In this document: positions 1 to 7,240 of the stretch, one piece after another
Layout of the letters: every line of letters starts with the position of its first letter
Numbering within the stretch: the stretch's first letter is position 1
Assembly (NCBI GenBank): GCA_013813905.1
Contig: JACCQX010000108.1
Location: 1 to 12,634, forward strand
Source: Chloroflexota bacterium
Lineage (GTDB): Bacteria > Chloroflexota > Limnocylindria > Limnocylindrales > CSP1-4
Direction of reading: 5' to 3'
DNA: 12,634 nucleotides
Translations under genes and position numbers: made by a program
The notes under the pieces: model-generated
What the model was told of the DNA's origin: nothing
Database searches by the model: none
Seen by the model: the letters and a program-made list of their open reading frames with translations, nothing else

Positions 1-231
1 GCCTCGGCCGCGGCCCACCACGACCCGCTCGCGGCCCACCACGACCCGCTCGCGGCCGCTCCGGGCACGCTCGTCCGGGCAGGCGAGGGCTTGGCCCTGG
101 TCGCCCTCGAGGGGCTTCTGGAACTCGTGGAGGTCCAGCCCGAGGGTGGCCGGCGCATGCGCGCCTCGGTGGCCATCCGCGGCCGGCCGAGCCTTGTTGG
201 CAGCCGGGTCCGAGAGGTAGCGGTAGGATGA
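1..231 (+). CDS. fmt: Methionyl-tRNA formyltransferase, C-terminal end (5' part outside window)
   Basis: Only the last 76 codons are present, read in frame from base 1 and ending in TGA at 229-231. Fmt transfers a formyl group from 10-formyltetrahydrofolate to Met-tRNA(fMet) in the cytoplasm, making the initiator tRNA. The visible part matches the C-terminal tRNA-binding beta-barrel: a PGTLV strand, then a GLALVALEGLLELVEVQPEG segment corresponding to the family's 'TGDG.L.L...QPEGKK.M' stretch, then RRMRAS and a final G.RPSLVGSRV. The catalytic hydrolase-like domain lies upstream and cannot be judged. Just before the barrel is a duplicated AAHHDPL heptapeptide in what is normally a short variable loop. 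The stop overlaps the rlmN start (ATGA), so the two genes are probably co-translated. The assignment rests on this short C-terminal match and on the fmt-rlmN neighbourhood known from Bacillus. Confidence 0.82.
   Translation, partial: ASAAAHHDPLAAHHDPLAAAPGTLVRAGEGLALVALEGLLELVEVQPEGGRRMRASVAIRGRPSLVGSRVREVAVG
10..57 (+). repeat. 21-bp in-frame tandem repeat inside fmt
   Basis: Two exact 21-bp copies (10-30 and 31-51) are followed by a 6-base partial third copy (52-57). Each copy encodes Ala-Ala-His-His-Asp-Pro-Leu in the fmt frame, so the reading frame is kept. The repeat sits just before the conserved PGTLV strand of the Fmt C-terminal domain, in a loop of variable length in the family. It looks like replication slippage tolerated in a surface loop. 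Confidence 0.9.
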
Positions 232-1520
232 CCTCTCTCATGGATCCGCGAACGCCCACTATCGTCCAGCCCAGGCGGTCCCAGGATCGAGCGCTCCCGC
301 TCATCGACGCTCCGGTGGCGGGGCAGCGCGATCTGCGACCCGGCCTCTCGGGCCTCTCGAGCGATGCACTGCGCGACTGGTTCTCACAGCGCGGCGAGCC
401 GTCCTATCGGGCGCGTCAGCTAGTAGACCAGTTATGGTCCGGGCGGGCGGTGAGCTTCGCTGAGATGCGCACGCTGCCGGCCGGCGTACGCGCGGCACTC
501 GACGCTGAGTTCCGGCTGGATACCGTGGCCGATACTGCAGTGCGGCCGGCGGACGAGGGTCTGACGGAAAAGGCGTTGCACATCCTGGACGACGGCCGGA
601 CGATCGAGTCTGTCCTGATGCGCTACCCGGCGCGTGGCCTCCGACGGGAGCGAGCCACCATCTGCATCTCGAGCCAGGCGGGCTGCGCCGTCGGTTGTCC
701 ATTCTGTGCCACCGGCGAGCTCGGCTTCTGGCGGGACCTGAGCACCGCCGAGATCGTCGATCAGGTCCGCTTCTGGTCCCGCCGGCTGGCGGCCGACGGA
801 CGCCGCGTGACCAACGTCGTGTTCATGGGCATGGGCGAACCGCTGCTCAACGCCGAGACCGTCCTGGAGGCGGCCGCCGCTCTCAGCGACCCGCAGCGCT
901 TCGGCCTGGGGGCGCGCCACATCACCATCAGCACGAGCGGCGTGCTGCCCGGTATCGAGCGACTCTCCGCGCTCGCGCCGCAATACACCCTGGCCGTGTC
1001 ACTCCATGCCGCCCGAGCCGGTCTACGCGACGTGCTGGTACCGCTCAACCGGCGTTGGCCCGCCGAGGAGGTGGTCGAGGCCGCTACCCGCTATGCGGAC
1101 GCCACCGGACGCCGCGTGACCTACGAGTACGTGATGATCGCCGGCATCAACGACACGCCGGACGATGCCGCGCAGACGGCGGCACTGCTGCGCGGTCGCC
1201 TGGCGCACGTGAACCTCATCCCCATGAATCCCGTGGCGCATACGCCGTGGCAGCCGAGTGATGCCGGTCGCATCGAGGCCTTCGCAGGCGTACTCCGCGC
1301 GGTCGGGCTGCACACCACCGTGCGCCGCAATCGGGGGATCGAGATCGGCGCCGCCTGCGGGCAGCTGGCCGCGGAGCTCGCCGCGCAGCCTACGCCGGCT
1401 GCCGTCGCACGTCGCCGTGAGATCCTGGTCGAGCGCAGCGCGGCGGCCCTGCGTGATGCTCCCGCCCAAGCCCGCGCTACGGCCGTGCCCGACGCTACCG
1501 CTGCGGTCATCTCGCGATGA
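228..1520 (+). CDS. rlmN: Dual-specificity RNA methyltransferase RlmN (23S rRNA A2503 / tRNA A37 C2-methylation)
   Basis: A radical-SAM enzyme of 430 residues. RlmN methylates C2 of A2503 in 23S rRNA and, in studied bacteria, A37 of some tRNAs, which affects fidelity at the peptidyl transferase centre. The 4Fe-4S motif CxxxCxxC is complete at C153, C157 and C160 within QAGCAVGCPFCATGELGF. GMGEP at 201-205 is the SAM-binding motif. C377 in the RGIEIGAACGQL motif matches the methyl-carrying cysteine and C146 the resolving cysteine, so both catalytic cysteines are present. Residues 41-100 form the N-terminal accessory domain. Residues 1-40 and the Ala-rich tail after about 381 are longer than usual and low in complexity. 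The ATG at 228 overlaps the fmt stop, with GAGAGG at 212-217 as a plausible ribosome-binding site. An ATG at 240 would remove only four residues. Confidence 0.97.
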   Translation: MTSLMDPRTPTIVQPRRSQDRALPLIDAPVAGQRDLRPGLSGLSSDALRDWFSQRGEPSYRARQLVDQLWSGRAVSFAEMRTLPAGVRAALDAEFRLDTVADTAVRPADEGLTEKALHILDDGRTIESVLMRYPARGLRRERATICISSQAGCAVGCPFCATGELGFWRDLSTAEIVDQVRFWSRRLAADGRRVTNVVFMGMGEPLLNAETVLEAAAALSDPQRFGLGARHITISTSGVLPGIERLSALAPQYTLAVSLHAARAGLRDVLVPLNRRWPAEEVVEAATRYADATGRRVTYEYVMIAGINDTPDDAAQTAALLRGRLAHVNLIPMNPVAHTPWQPSDAGRIEAFAGVLRAVGLHTTVRRNRGIEIGAACGQLAAELAAQPTPAAVARRREILVERSAAALRDAPAQARATAVPDATAAVISR

Positions 1521-2308
1521 CGACAGCCTGGCGTCCACAGATCGCGGCCAGCATCCTGACGGCCGACTTCGGCCACCTGGATCGCGTGGTGCGCAAGTTG
1601 GAACGGGCCGGCGTCGACCGGCTTCATCTGGATGTCATGGATGGTCACTTCGTGCCCAATCTGACCTTCGGGGCGGACGTCGTGGCAGCGTTCCGACGGC
1701 TGACGTCACTGCCGCTGGACGTGCACCTGATGATCTCCGAACCGTCGCGCTACGTGCCTTGCTTCCTGGAGGCCAGACCTGAGACGATCACCTTCCACGT
1801 CGAGGCCGATGAGCCCCGCGAAGTCATGGTGGAAACGCTCACAGCGATCCGAGCGGCGGGCCGCGGAACGGGACTGGCGGTGAGCCCGGCCACGCCCATG
1901 GAAGCGGTGCGGCCTTACCTGGAGCTGCTCGACGCGATCATGGTGATGACCGTGGTGCCGGGCTTCGGTGGGCAGCATTTCATCCCGGAGGCTGCGCCCA
2001 AGATCAGCGTGGCGCGTGAGTGGCTGGCGGCATCGAGTGGCCTGGCTCACGTCGACGGTGGCGTGAACCGCGATACGGCAGCCCTCTGCGGGCACTACGG
2101 CGCTGATGTCTTCATCGTCGGATCGGCCCTCTTCCAGCGTGGTCAGGACGCGGCCGATGAGGTCCGGCTCGTGCGCGACCGCGCCCGTGCGGCGCGCCAC
2201 ATGGCAGAGCGGGGCGTCAGCGAAGAGCCGGTCCGCGCCGATCGGAACGACCACCACGATGAGTTCGACGATGGCCAGCCGGTGGCCTTCGGTCGCACGG
2301 CCGGCTGA
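1517..2308 (+). CDS. rpe: Ribulose-phosphate 3-epimerase
   Basis: A cytosolic TIM-barrel enzyme interconverting D-ribulose 5-phosphate and D-xylulose 5-phosphate in the pentose phosphate pathway. Motifs appear in family order: IAASILTADF (9-18), HLDVMDGHFVPNLTFG (37-52), HLMI (70-73), PGFGGQHFI (148-156), HVDGGVN (178-184) and FIVGSALF (199-206). Expected metal ligands and catalytic acids are present: H37, D39, H70 and D180. The Asn that often precedes PGFGG is Val here (MTVVPGFGG). The protein has 263 residues against about 220-230 usual. The excess is a charged C-terminal tail from about residue 228, containing an HH pair and acidic clusters, that matches no Rpe element I know. The ATG at 1517 overlaps the rlmN stop (ATGA) and lacks a strong ribosome-binding site, which suggests translational coupling. 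Confidence 0.96.
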   Translation: MTTAWRPQIAASILTADFGHLDRVVRKLERAGVDRLHLDVMDGHFVPNLTFGADVVAAFRRLTSLPLDVHLMISEPSRYVPCFLEARPETITFHVEADEPREVMVETLTAIRAAGRGTGLAVSPATPMEAVRPYLELLDAIMVMTVVPGFGGQHFIPEAAPKISVAREWLAASSGLAHVDGGVNRDTAALCGHYGADVFIVGSALFQRGQDAADEVRLVRDRARAARHMAERGVSEEPVRADRNDHHDEFDDGQPVAFGRTAG

Positions 2309-2320
2309 GCACAGGCCAGA

Positions 2321-2767
2321 GTGCGCCTGCTGCTGCAAAGAGTCTCGCGCGCTGAGGTGCGGGTCGAGGGCCGCGCGGTCGGAGCGATCGGTACGGGTCT
2401 GGTCGCGCTGGTGGGCGTAGGGCCGGACGACACGGAGGCGCTTGCGGCCGGTCTGGCCGACAAGACCGTCCACCTGCGCATCTTCCGCGACGACGCGGGC
2501 CTGACCAACCGTTCGCTGCTGGACGTGGCCGGTGAGTTGCTGGCGGTGAGCCAGTTCACGCTCTTCGGCGACACGCGTCGCGGGCGGCGGCCCTCGTTCA
2601 TCGGTGCCGCCCCGCCGGCGCTGGGGGCCGAGCTTTACGAGCGCTTCGCGGCAGCAGTGGAGGCGCGCGGGGTGAAGGTCGCACGCGGCGTCTTCGGTGC
2701 GGAGATGGAGATCGAGTTGGTCAACGACGGCCCGATGACCATCTGGCTGGACTCCGCCGCGGGCTGA
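2321..2767 (+). CDS. dtd: D-aminoacyl-tRNA deacylase
   Basis: Dtd hydrolyses D-amino acids, and glycine mischarged on tRNA(Ala), from tRNAs, acting as a cytoplasmic chiral proofreader. The 148-residue length is standard for the homodimeric family. The active-site SQFT motif is at S77-T80 within AVSQFTLFGDTRRGRRPSF, and the cross-subunit Gly-cis-Pro motif is at G137-P138 within NDGPMTIWLD. FRDDAGLTNRSLLD (56-69) corresponds to the usual F.D..GKMN.SLLD, with Leu-Thr in place of Lys-Met. The start is GTG at 2321, 12 nt after the rpe stop; MRLLLQRVSRAEV matches the usual N-terminus exactly, which settles the start although the upstream ribosome-binding site is weak. It is probably the last gene of the fmt-rlmN-rpe operon and converges on rpmB, with 6 nt between the stops. 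Confidence 0.97.
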   Translation: MRLLLQRVSRAEVRVEGRAVGAIGTGLVALVGVGPDDTEALAAGLADKTVHLRIFRDDAGLTNRSLLDVAGELLAVSQFTLFGDTRRGRRPSFIGAAPPALGAELYERFAAAVEARGVKVARGVFGAEMEIELVNDGPMTIWLDSAAG

Positions 2768-2773
2768 AGGCGG

Positions 2774-2968
2774 TCAGGCGGTCTTGCGGGCGGTCCGCCG
2801 GCAACGCGTGCAGGCCACCACGGTGACCATGCGATCGCCCTTCGCAACCTGCATGGGATGCAGGTTGGGCTTGTAGCGGCGGTGGGCCCGAACGCGGTTC
2901 ATGCCGCTCGACTGGGGGTTGAAACCACCCATCGAGATCTTGCCGCAGATGGCGCAGGAACGAGCCAT
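2774..2968 (-). CDS. rpmB: Large ribosomal subunit protein bL28, zinc-binding form
   Basis: A small basic ribosomal protein of 64 residues. MARSCAICGK at the N-terminus, RAHRRYKPNLHPMQV in the middle and the basic C-terminus match L28. C5 and C8 (CAIC) with C53 and C56 (CTRC) form a zinc-ribbon pair, so this is the C+ form rather than the cysteine-free form that bacteria use when zinc is scarce. It is the only minus-strand housekeeping gene in the window. The start is ATG, read from 2968; GAGGA lies 11 nt upstream of it, a weakly placed ribosome-binding site. It is transcribed away from fakA, and a TATAGT box about 60 nt upstream is a possible -10 element. In Bacillus, rpmB also lies close upstream of the yloU-yloV-recG cluster. 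Confidence 0.96.
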   Translation of the reverse strand: MARSCAICGKISMGGFNPQSSGMNRVRAHRRYKPNLHPMQVAKGDRMVTVVACTRCRRTARKTA

Positions 2969-3026
2969 GGAAAAGAAGGTCCTCGGGTAAGCAGAACGGC
3001 GCGGCGGATCTGTCGCGCGGGCTGCG

Positions 3027-3033
3027 TACTATA
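3027..3033. promoter_or_regulatory. Candidate shared -10 element for divergent rpmB and fakA
   Basis: The 77-nt gap between the divergent starts of rpmB and fakA contains one AT-rich island, TACTATA, in very GC-rich DNA. Read on the minus strand, 3033-3028 is TATAGT, five of six matches to the sigma-70 -10 consensus, about 60 nt before the rpmB ATG. Read on the plus strand, 3027-3032 is TACTAT, four of six matches, 13 nt before the fakA ATG, which would leave a very short leader. No good -35 box is visible at normal spacing in either direction. Symmetrical -10 boxes that fire both ways are known in bacteria, but this case is inferred from sequence alone. Confidence 0.4.
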
Positions 3034-3045
3034 GCATCCACCCCG

Positions 3046-4878
3046 ATGCCATCAGCTTCCAGTCCCGGCGACGCGCTGCCCACGCGTCATGTCATCGTCG
3101 AGGAGCTCCGACCGTTCGCCCCCGGTTCGGCCATCCTGATCGCGGTCCGAGCCGCTGCGGCGAACCTCGAGGCACACGTCGAGGAGATCAACGCGCTTAA
3201 CGTCTTTCCCGTGCCGGACGGCGATACCGGAACCAACATGCTGGCCACGGTACGTTCAGCACTCCAGGAGGCGGAAGGGGTCCCGACCGCTGAGCGCACC
3301 GTTCCGCGGGTGGCCGCCGCCATCAGTTTCGGAGCGCTGATGGGCGCGCGCGGCAACAGCGGGGTCATCCTCTCGCAGATCTTCCGCGGGATGCTGGATG
3401 TCGCTCGAGAGCGTCGTAGAGTGAACGGCCTCGACCTGGCGAACGGCCTGCGACGCGGCAGCGAAACGGCCTATGCCGCCATCGCCACGCCCATCGAGGG
3501 CACCATCCTCACGGTCGTCCGAGAGACGGCCGACGCGGCCCTCGAGGCGGCCGAGGATGATCCGAGCCTGGAGTCCGTCCTTGCGGCAGCGGTGGACGCC
3601 GCGCACCGGTCCGTGGCCCGGACACCGACACTCCTGCCCGTCCTGTGTGACGCCGGCGTGGTCGACTCGGGCGGACAGGGTCTCTTTCGGCTCTTGGAAG
3701 GTGCTCTGGCGGCGATGCGCGGTGAGACCGTGGCGGCCAGCACCGTGTCACGTCCTGGCGGGCGCGCTCCGCTGGCTGGCCACGGCGATGCCGATGGCTG
3801 GGGCTACGAGACCATGTTCCTCGTCTCGGCCGCTGGCCGGCCGCTGGACCTTGGCGCCATGCGCCGGCAGCTGGAGGAGCTGGGCGGCTCGGTGCTCGTG
3901 GCGGGCGACGTCGAGGCGGCCAAGGTCCACGTCCACAACGATCGGCCCGACCACGTCATCGCTCTTGGGCTCTCGCTCGGCAGGCTCTCGCGGATCACCG
4001 TGGAGAACCTTGACGACCAGGCGCTCGACGTCGCCGAAGCGCGGGCACGCGCCTTCACGGGGGTGGGCGCGAGCTTGGGAACCCAGGAGCGACCGGCCCG
4101 TGCGGTATCCGAAGGCTTGTCGAAGGGCTCGCGGGAACGTCGCTCACCGGAGCACCAGGCTTCGGCGCCCGGTGCGATGGCCACCATGGAGAGCGACCAT
4201 CCACCAGCGGTAGCCGTGCTGCCTTCGACGCCGGCGGTGGTGGTGGTCGCTGCCGGCGAGGGTCTGGCGCACGCAATGAAGAACGCCGGGGCGCGGTCCG
4301 TCGTGCGCGGCGGGCAGACCGCCTCCGCCGGCGAGCTCGTGTCGGCGATCCGGGAGACCGGGGCGCGCGAGGTGATCATCCTGCCCAACCATCCGAGCGT
4401 CCGCCTCGCTGCGCAGCAGGCCGCGGTGATGGTGCCCGATGTCGCTGTCGAGGTGGTGCCCACGCGCACCGCGCCGGAAGGCGTCGCGGCTCTTCTCGCC
4501 TTCGATCCTGGGCGCAGCCTGGCCGAGAACGCGGTGACGATGCTCGTCGCCGCCCGGGCCGTGCGAACGCTGGCCGTCACCCTGGCGGTGCGGGACGCCC
4601 GCATCGGCGGCCGCCGCGTGCAGCGTGGTCAGACCATCGTGCTGGATGCCGACGACAGGCTGGTGGCGGCCGAAGGTGATCCGCTCGGAGCCGCCGTGGC
4701 CGCTGTGGCCGCCCTGGAGCCGGGCTTCGAGCTGCTGACGATCTACTACGGGGATGGCGCCGACCTGGCCGAGGCCGAGCAGCTGGCAGGGCTCCTGGCC
4801 GGCGCGATGACGGGGGTCGAGGTGGGGATCCTGCACGGCGGCCAGCCGCATCCCCGCTACCTCATCGCCGCAGAGTAG
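3046..4878 (+). CDS. fakA: FakA/YloV-family fatty acid kinase-like protein (DhaL-type kinase domain)
   Basis: FakA phosphorylates fatty acids held by a FakB (DegV-family) carrier, giving acyl-phosphate for phospholipid synthesis. Residues about 25-230 form the DhaL-like ATP-binding domain, with NALNVFPVPDGDTGTNM at 49-65 (metal-binding D58 and D60), GARGNSGVILSQIFRG at 100-115 and CDAGVVDSGGQGLF at 201-214. A middle domain (about 250-330) has KVHVH at 293-297. A C-terminal domain (about 396-610) carries RGGQT and IILPN motifs. The protein has 610 residues against about 550 usual, mainly because of a low-complexity linker at about 335-395. The position of the zinc-associated Cys in Firmicute FakA (YCTEF) is Glu here (YETMF). 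The ATG at 3046 has no clear ribosome-binding site. recG follows after 1 nt. No FakB is in the window, so the fatty acid substrate is inferred from the family. Confidence 0.9.
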   Translation: MPSASSPGDALPTRHVIVEELRPFAPGSAILIAVRAAAANLEAHVEEINALNVFPVPDGDTGTNMLATVRSALQEAEGVPTAERTVPRVAAAISFGALMGARGNSGVILSQIFRGMLDVARERRRVNGLDLANGLRRGSETAYAAIATPIEGTILTVVRETADAALEAAEDDPSLESVLAAAVDAAHRSVARTPTLLPVLCDAGVVDSGGQGLFRLLEGALAAMRGETVAASTVSRPGGRAPLAGHGDADGWGYETMFLVSAAGRPLDLGAMRRQLEELGGSVLVAGDVEAAKVHVHNDRPDHVIALGLSLGRLSRITVENLDDQALDVAEARARAFTGVGASLGTQERPARAVSEGLSKGSRERRSPEHQASAPGAMATMESDHPPAVAVLPSTPAVVVVAAGEGLAHAMKNAGARSVVRGGQTASAGELVSAIRETGAREVIILPNHPSVRLAAQQAAVMVPDVAVEVVPTRTAPEGVAALLAFDPGRSLAENAVTMLVAARAVRTLAVTLAVRDARIGGRRVQRGQTIVLDADDRLVAAEGDPLGAAVAAVAALEPGFELLTIYYGDGADLAEAEQLAGLLAGAMTGVEVGILHGGQPHPRYLIAAE

Positions 4879-4879
4879 C

Positions 4880-7240
4880 GTGGCGCGCGCTTCCTCCGCC
4901 CGCGTGAAGGAGCCCTCGCCGCGTATCGGGTTGGACACGGCGCTTGGCGCCAGTGGGCTGCCGGGAGCTTCCGTCCTGAGCCGCGTCGGTCCGAGGCTCG
5001 GTGTGCAGACGGTGCGGGACCTCCTCTTCCACCTGCCGCGCCGGTACGAGGACCTGCGGGAGATTCGCACCGCGGCCGGACTGGCGGCGCTGGAGGAGGG
5101 GACCGTCGCCACGGCCCGGCTGGAGGTGGTGGCGCTGCGGCTGGAGCAGACCTTCCGGCGTCGCGTGCAGCGTACGGTGGCCCTCCTGCGCGACGAGACG
5201 GGCGAGGTCGAGGCCACCTGGTTCGGCCGCCGCTTCATCGAGCGGCGGCTCAAGGAGGGCCAGTGGATCGTGCTGAGCGGTCGGGTCAAGCGGCGCGGCT
5301 TCGCGGTCAGCCTGGACAACCCGGACTTCCAGCGCGACGACGGCTCTGCGCTCCTTCACGTGGGCCGCATCGTGCCGGTCTACCGACTTTCGGCAGGGCT
5401 GTCGGCGCGCACGCTGCGCGCCGCCATCCGGCGGGCCCTCGACGACTTCGGTCCCTATCCGGAATATCTCCCTGACAGTGCCCACGAGGCCCGGCTGGTG
5501 GGCATCGGCGAGGCGGTCGATGAGGCTCACTTCCCGCGCGGCTTCGAGGAACGGGATCGGGCTCTCGACCGCCTGGCCTTCGATGAGCTCCTGGCCCTCC
5601 AGGTCGGCATGGTGTCGCGCCTTCGAGAACGCCAACGGTCACCGGCCGAGCCGATCGTCGTCTCCGCTGACCGCCTGGCGCAGGCCGTAGCGCTGGTCGA
5701 ATCGACCATCTCCGGTGCCATCCGGGCTCGCCGTGCCGCGTCCGCGACGCAGGCGCACGCGAGTGGCGCGCCGCAGGGCAGCGATGCGTCGAGTGAGGTC
5801 CGCTTGACGGACGACCAACGCGCGGCGCTCGAGGCCATCCGGGACGACCTCGCGTCTCATCGGCCGATGCTCCGGCTGCTCCAGGGCGATGTCGGCTCGG
5901 GCAAGACGGCCGTCGCCGCGCTGGCGCTCGCATTCGTGGCCGACGCCGGCCACCAGGGTGCGCTGCTGGCGCCGACCGATCTCCTTGCACGCCAGCACGC
6001 GGCGACGCTGTCCGGTTTGCTCGGCCCTCTTGGCCACGGCGTCACGCTGCTTTCAGGTTCGATGTCGGCCCCACAGCGGCGCCAGGCCCAGGAGCTCCTG
6101 AACGCGCCGCTGGATCGTGCCCTGGACGGCGGCAGCCTGGGCCGGATCGTCGTGGGCACGCACGCCTTGCTTCAGGAGACGGTGGCCTTCGCCGACCTGC
6201 GCCTAACCGTGGTGGACGAGCAGCACCGTTTCGGCGTGGCCCAGCGTGAGGCCCTGGCGACCAAGGGTGCCACGGCCCATGTGCTGCTGATGACGGCAAC
6301 CCCCATCCCCCGAACCATGGGTCAGCTCGTTCATGCCGACTTGGACGTCTCGGATCTGCGCGCGTCGCCGGTGGGGCGCCGGCCCGTCATCACCGGGGTC
6401 CGGCGTCACGAGGAGTTGCTACACGTGCGCGACCGGCCCGGAGCCCTGCCGCTGCTCGCCGGCCAGGTCGCCGCCGGCCATCGCGCGTTCGTGATCGTGC
6501 CCTTGGTCGAGGAGTCCGAGGAGGGCGAGGCCACGAGCGTGGACGCTGCAGCCCGGCTCATCGGCGACACGTGGGCGGGTGCCACAGAGGCAGCCGGCAT
6601 ACCCGTCACCGCGCTCCGGCTGGAGATCGTGCACGGACAGATGCGGGCGGCCGAGCGCGACGCCCGGATGGAGCGCTTCCGGTCGGGCGAGACCAGCGTG
6701 CTGGTCGGCACGACCGTGCTCGAGGTGGGCGTCGATGTGCCCCAGGCTACGGTCATGCTCATCCTCGATGCCGACCGTTTCGGCATGGCCCAGCTCCACC
6801 AGTTGCGAGGACGCGTGGGCCGCGGCGAGGACCAGGCCTACTGCATCCTGGTCTCGGACCGTTACCCATCCCGCGGGACGCCGCCAGCGCAGTTGACCGA
6901 TGACCAGCGCCTGGTGGCGGCGCGTCTCGACGCCCTGAAGGAGCACTCCGACGGGTTCGTCCTGGCGGAGCTCGACTTCGCGCTGCGCCGGGAGGGCGAG
7001 CTGCTGGGCCTCCAGCAGAGCGGACTGCCGCCACTGCGCGTCGCCTCGCTGGTCGATCCGCGCCACCGGGCGCTGTCGCTGGCTGCTCGGGAGGCGGCCG
7101 AGGCCATCGTCGACGCTAACGGGCAGCTTCGACCGGGGAATGAGGCGTTGGCCGCCGAACTGGCCACGGGCTGGCTACAGCAGGTGGGGGCCGGTGAGGT
7201 GCTGGAGATCGCCTCAGCGTCCGGAGCGCCCGGTGGCTGA
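4880..7240 (+). CDS. recG: ATP-dependent DNA helicase RecG
   Basis: RecG is a superfamily 2 translocase that binds branched DNA and reverses stalled forks. The protein has 786 residues, slightly above the usual 680-780. An N-terminal wedge/OB domain is seen at about 35-160, including RDLLFHLPRRYEDLR and a VALLRDETGEVEATWF strand set. The helicase core has Walker A GDVGSGKT at 336-343, a DEQH box at 446-449 and TATPIPRT at 472-479. The second RecA domain has HGQM at 585-588 and the RecG hallmark QLHQLRGRVGRG at 638-649, followed by the C-terminal region with LRREGELLGLQQSG. An Ala-rich linker at about 283-305 precedes the core. The start is GTG at 4880, 1 nt after the fakA stop and with a weak ribosome-binding site, so coupling to fakA is likely. 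The stop overlaps rsmD by 8 nt. Confidence 0.98.
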   Translation: MARASSARVKEPSPRIGLDTALGASGLPGASVLSRVGPRLGVQTVRDLLFHLPRRYEDLREIRTAAGLAALEEGTVATARLEVVALRLEQTFRRRVQRTVALLRDETGEVEATWFGRRFIERRLKEGQWIVLSGRVKRRGFAVSLDNPDFQRDDGSALLHVGRIVPVYRLSAGLSARTLRAAIRRALDDFGPYPEYLPDSAHEARLVGIGEAVDEAHFPRGFEERDRALDRLAFDELLALQVGMVSRLRERQRSPAEPIVVSADRLAQAVALVESTISGAIRARRAASATQAHASGAPQGSDASSEVRLTDDQRAALEAIRDDLASHRPMLRLLQGDVGSGKTAVAALALAFVADAGHQGALLAPTDLLARQHAATLSGLLGPLGHGVTLLSGSMSAPQRRQAQELLNAPLDRALDGGSLGRIVVGTHALLQETVAFADLRLTVVDEQHRFGVAQREALATKGATAHVLLMTATPIPRTMGQLVHADLDVSDLRASPVGRRPVITGVRRHEELLHVRDRPGALPLLAGQVAAGHRAFVIVPLVEESEEGEATSVDAAARLIGDTWAGATEAAGIPVTALRLEIVHGQMRAAERDARMERFRSGETSVLVGTTVLEVGVDVPQATVMLILDADRFGMAQLHQLRGRVGRGEDQAYCILVSDRYPSRGTPPAQLTDDQRLVAARLDALKEHSDGFVLAELDFALRREGELLGLQQSGLPPLRVASLVDPRHRALSLAAREAAEAIVDANGQLRPGNEALAAELATGWLQQVGAGEVLEIASASGAPGG

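Noticed and set aside
10..57. CRISPR or mobile-element repeat
   Set aside because: The copies are contiguous, in frame and without spacers, so this is a coding tandem duplication.
4144..5319. A 391-codon minus-strand open frame over fakA and recG
   Set aside because: Low-complexity Arg/Ser/His-rich translation antisense to strong family matches; a GC-driven shadow.
7140..7232. Longer rsmD start at ATG 7140
   Set aside because: It would overlap recG by about 100 nt and add residues unlike RsmD; GTG 7233 has GGAG 6 nt upstream and fits the family N-terminus.
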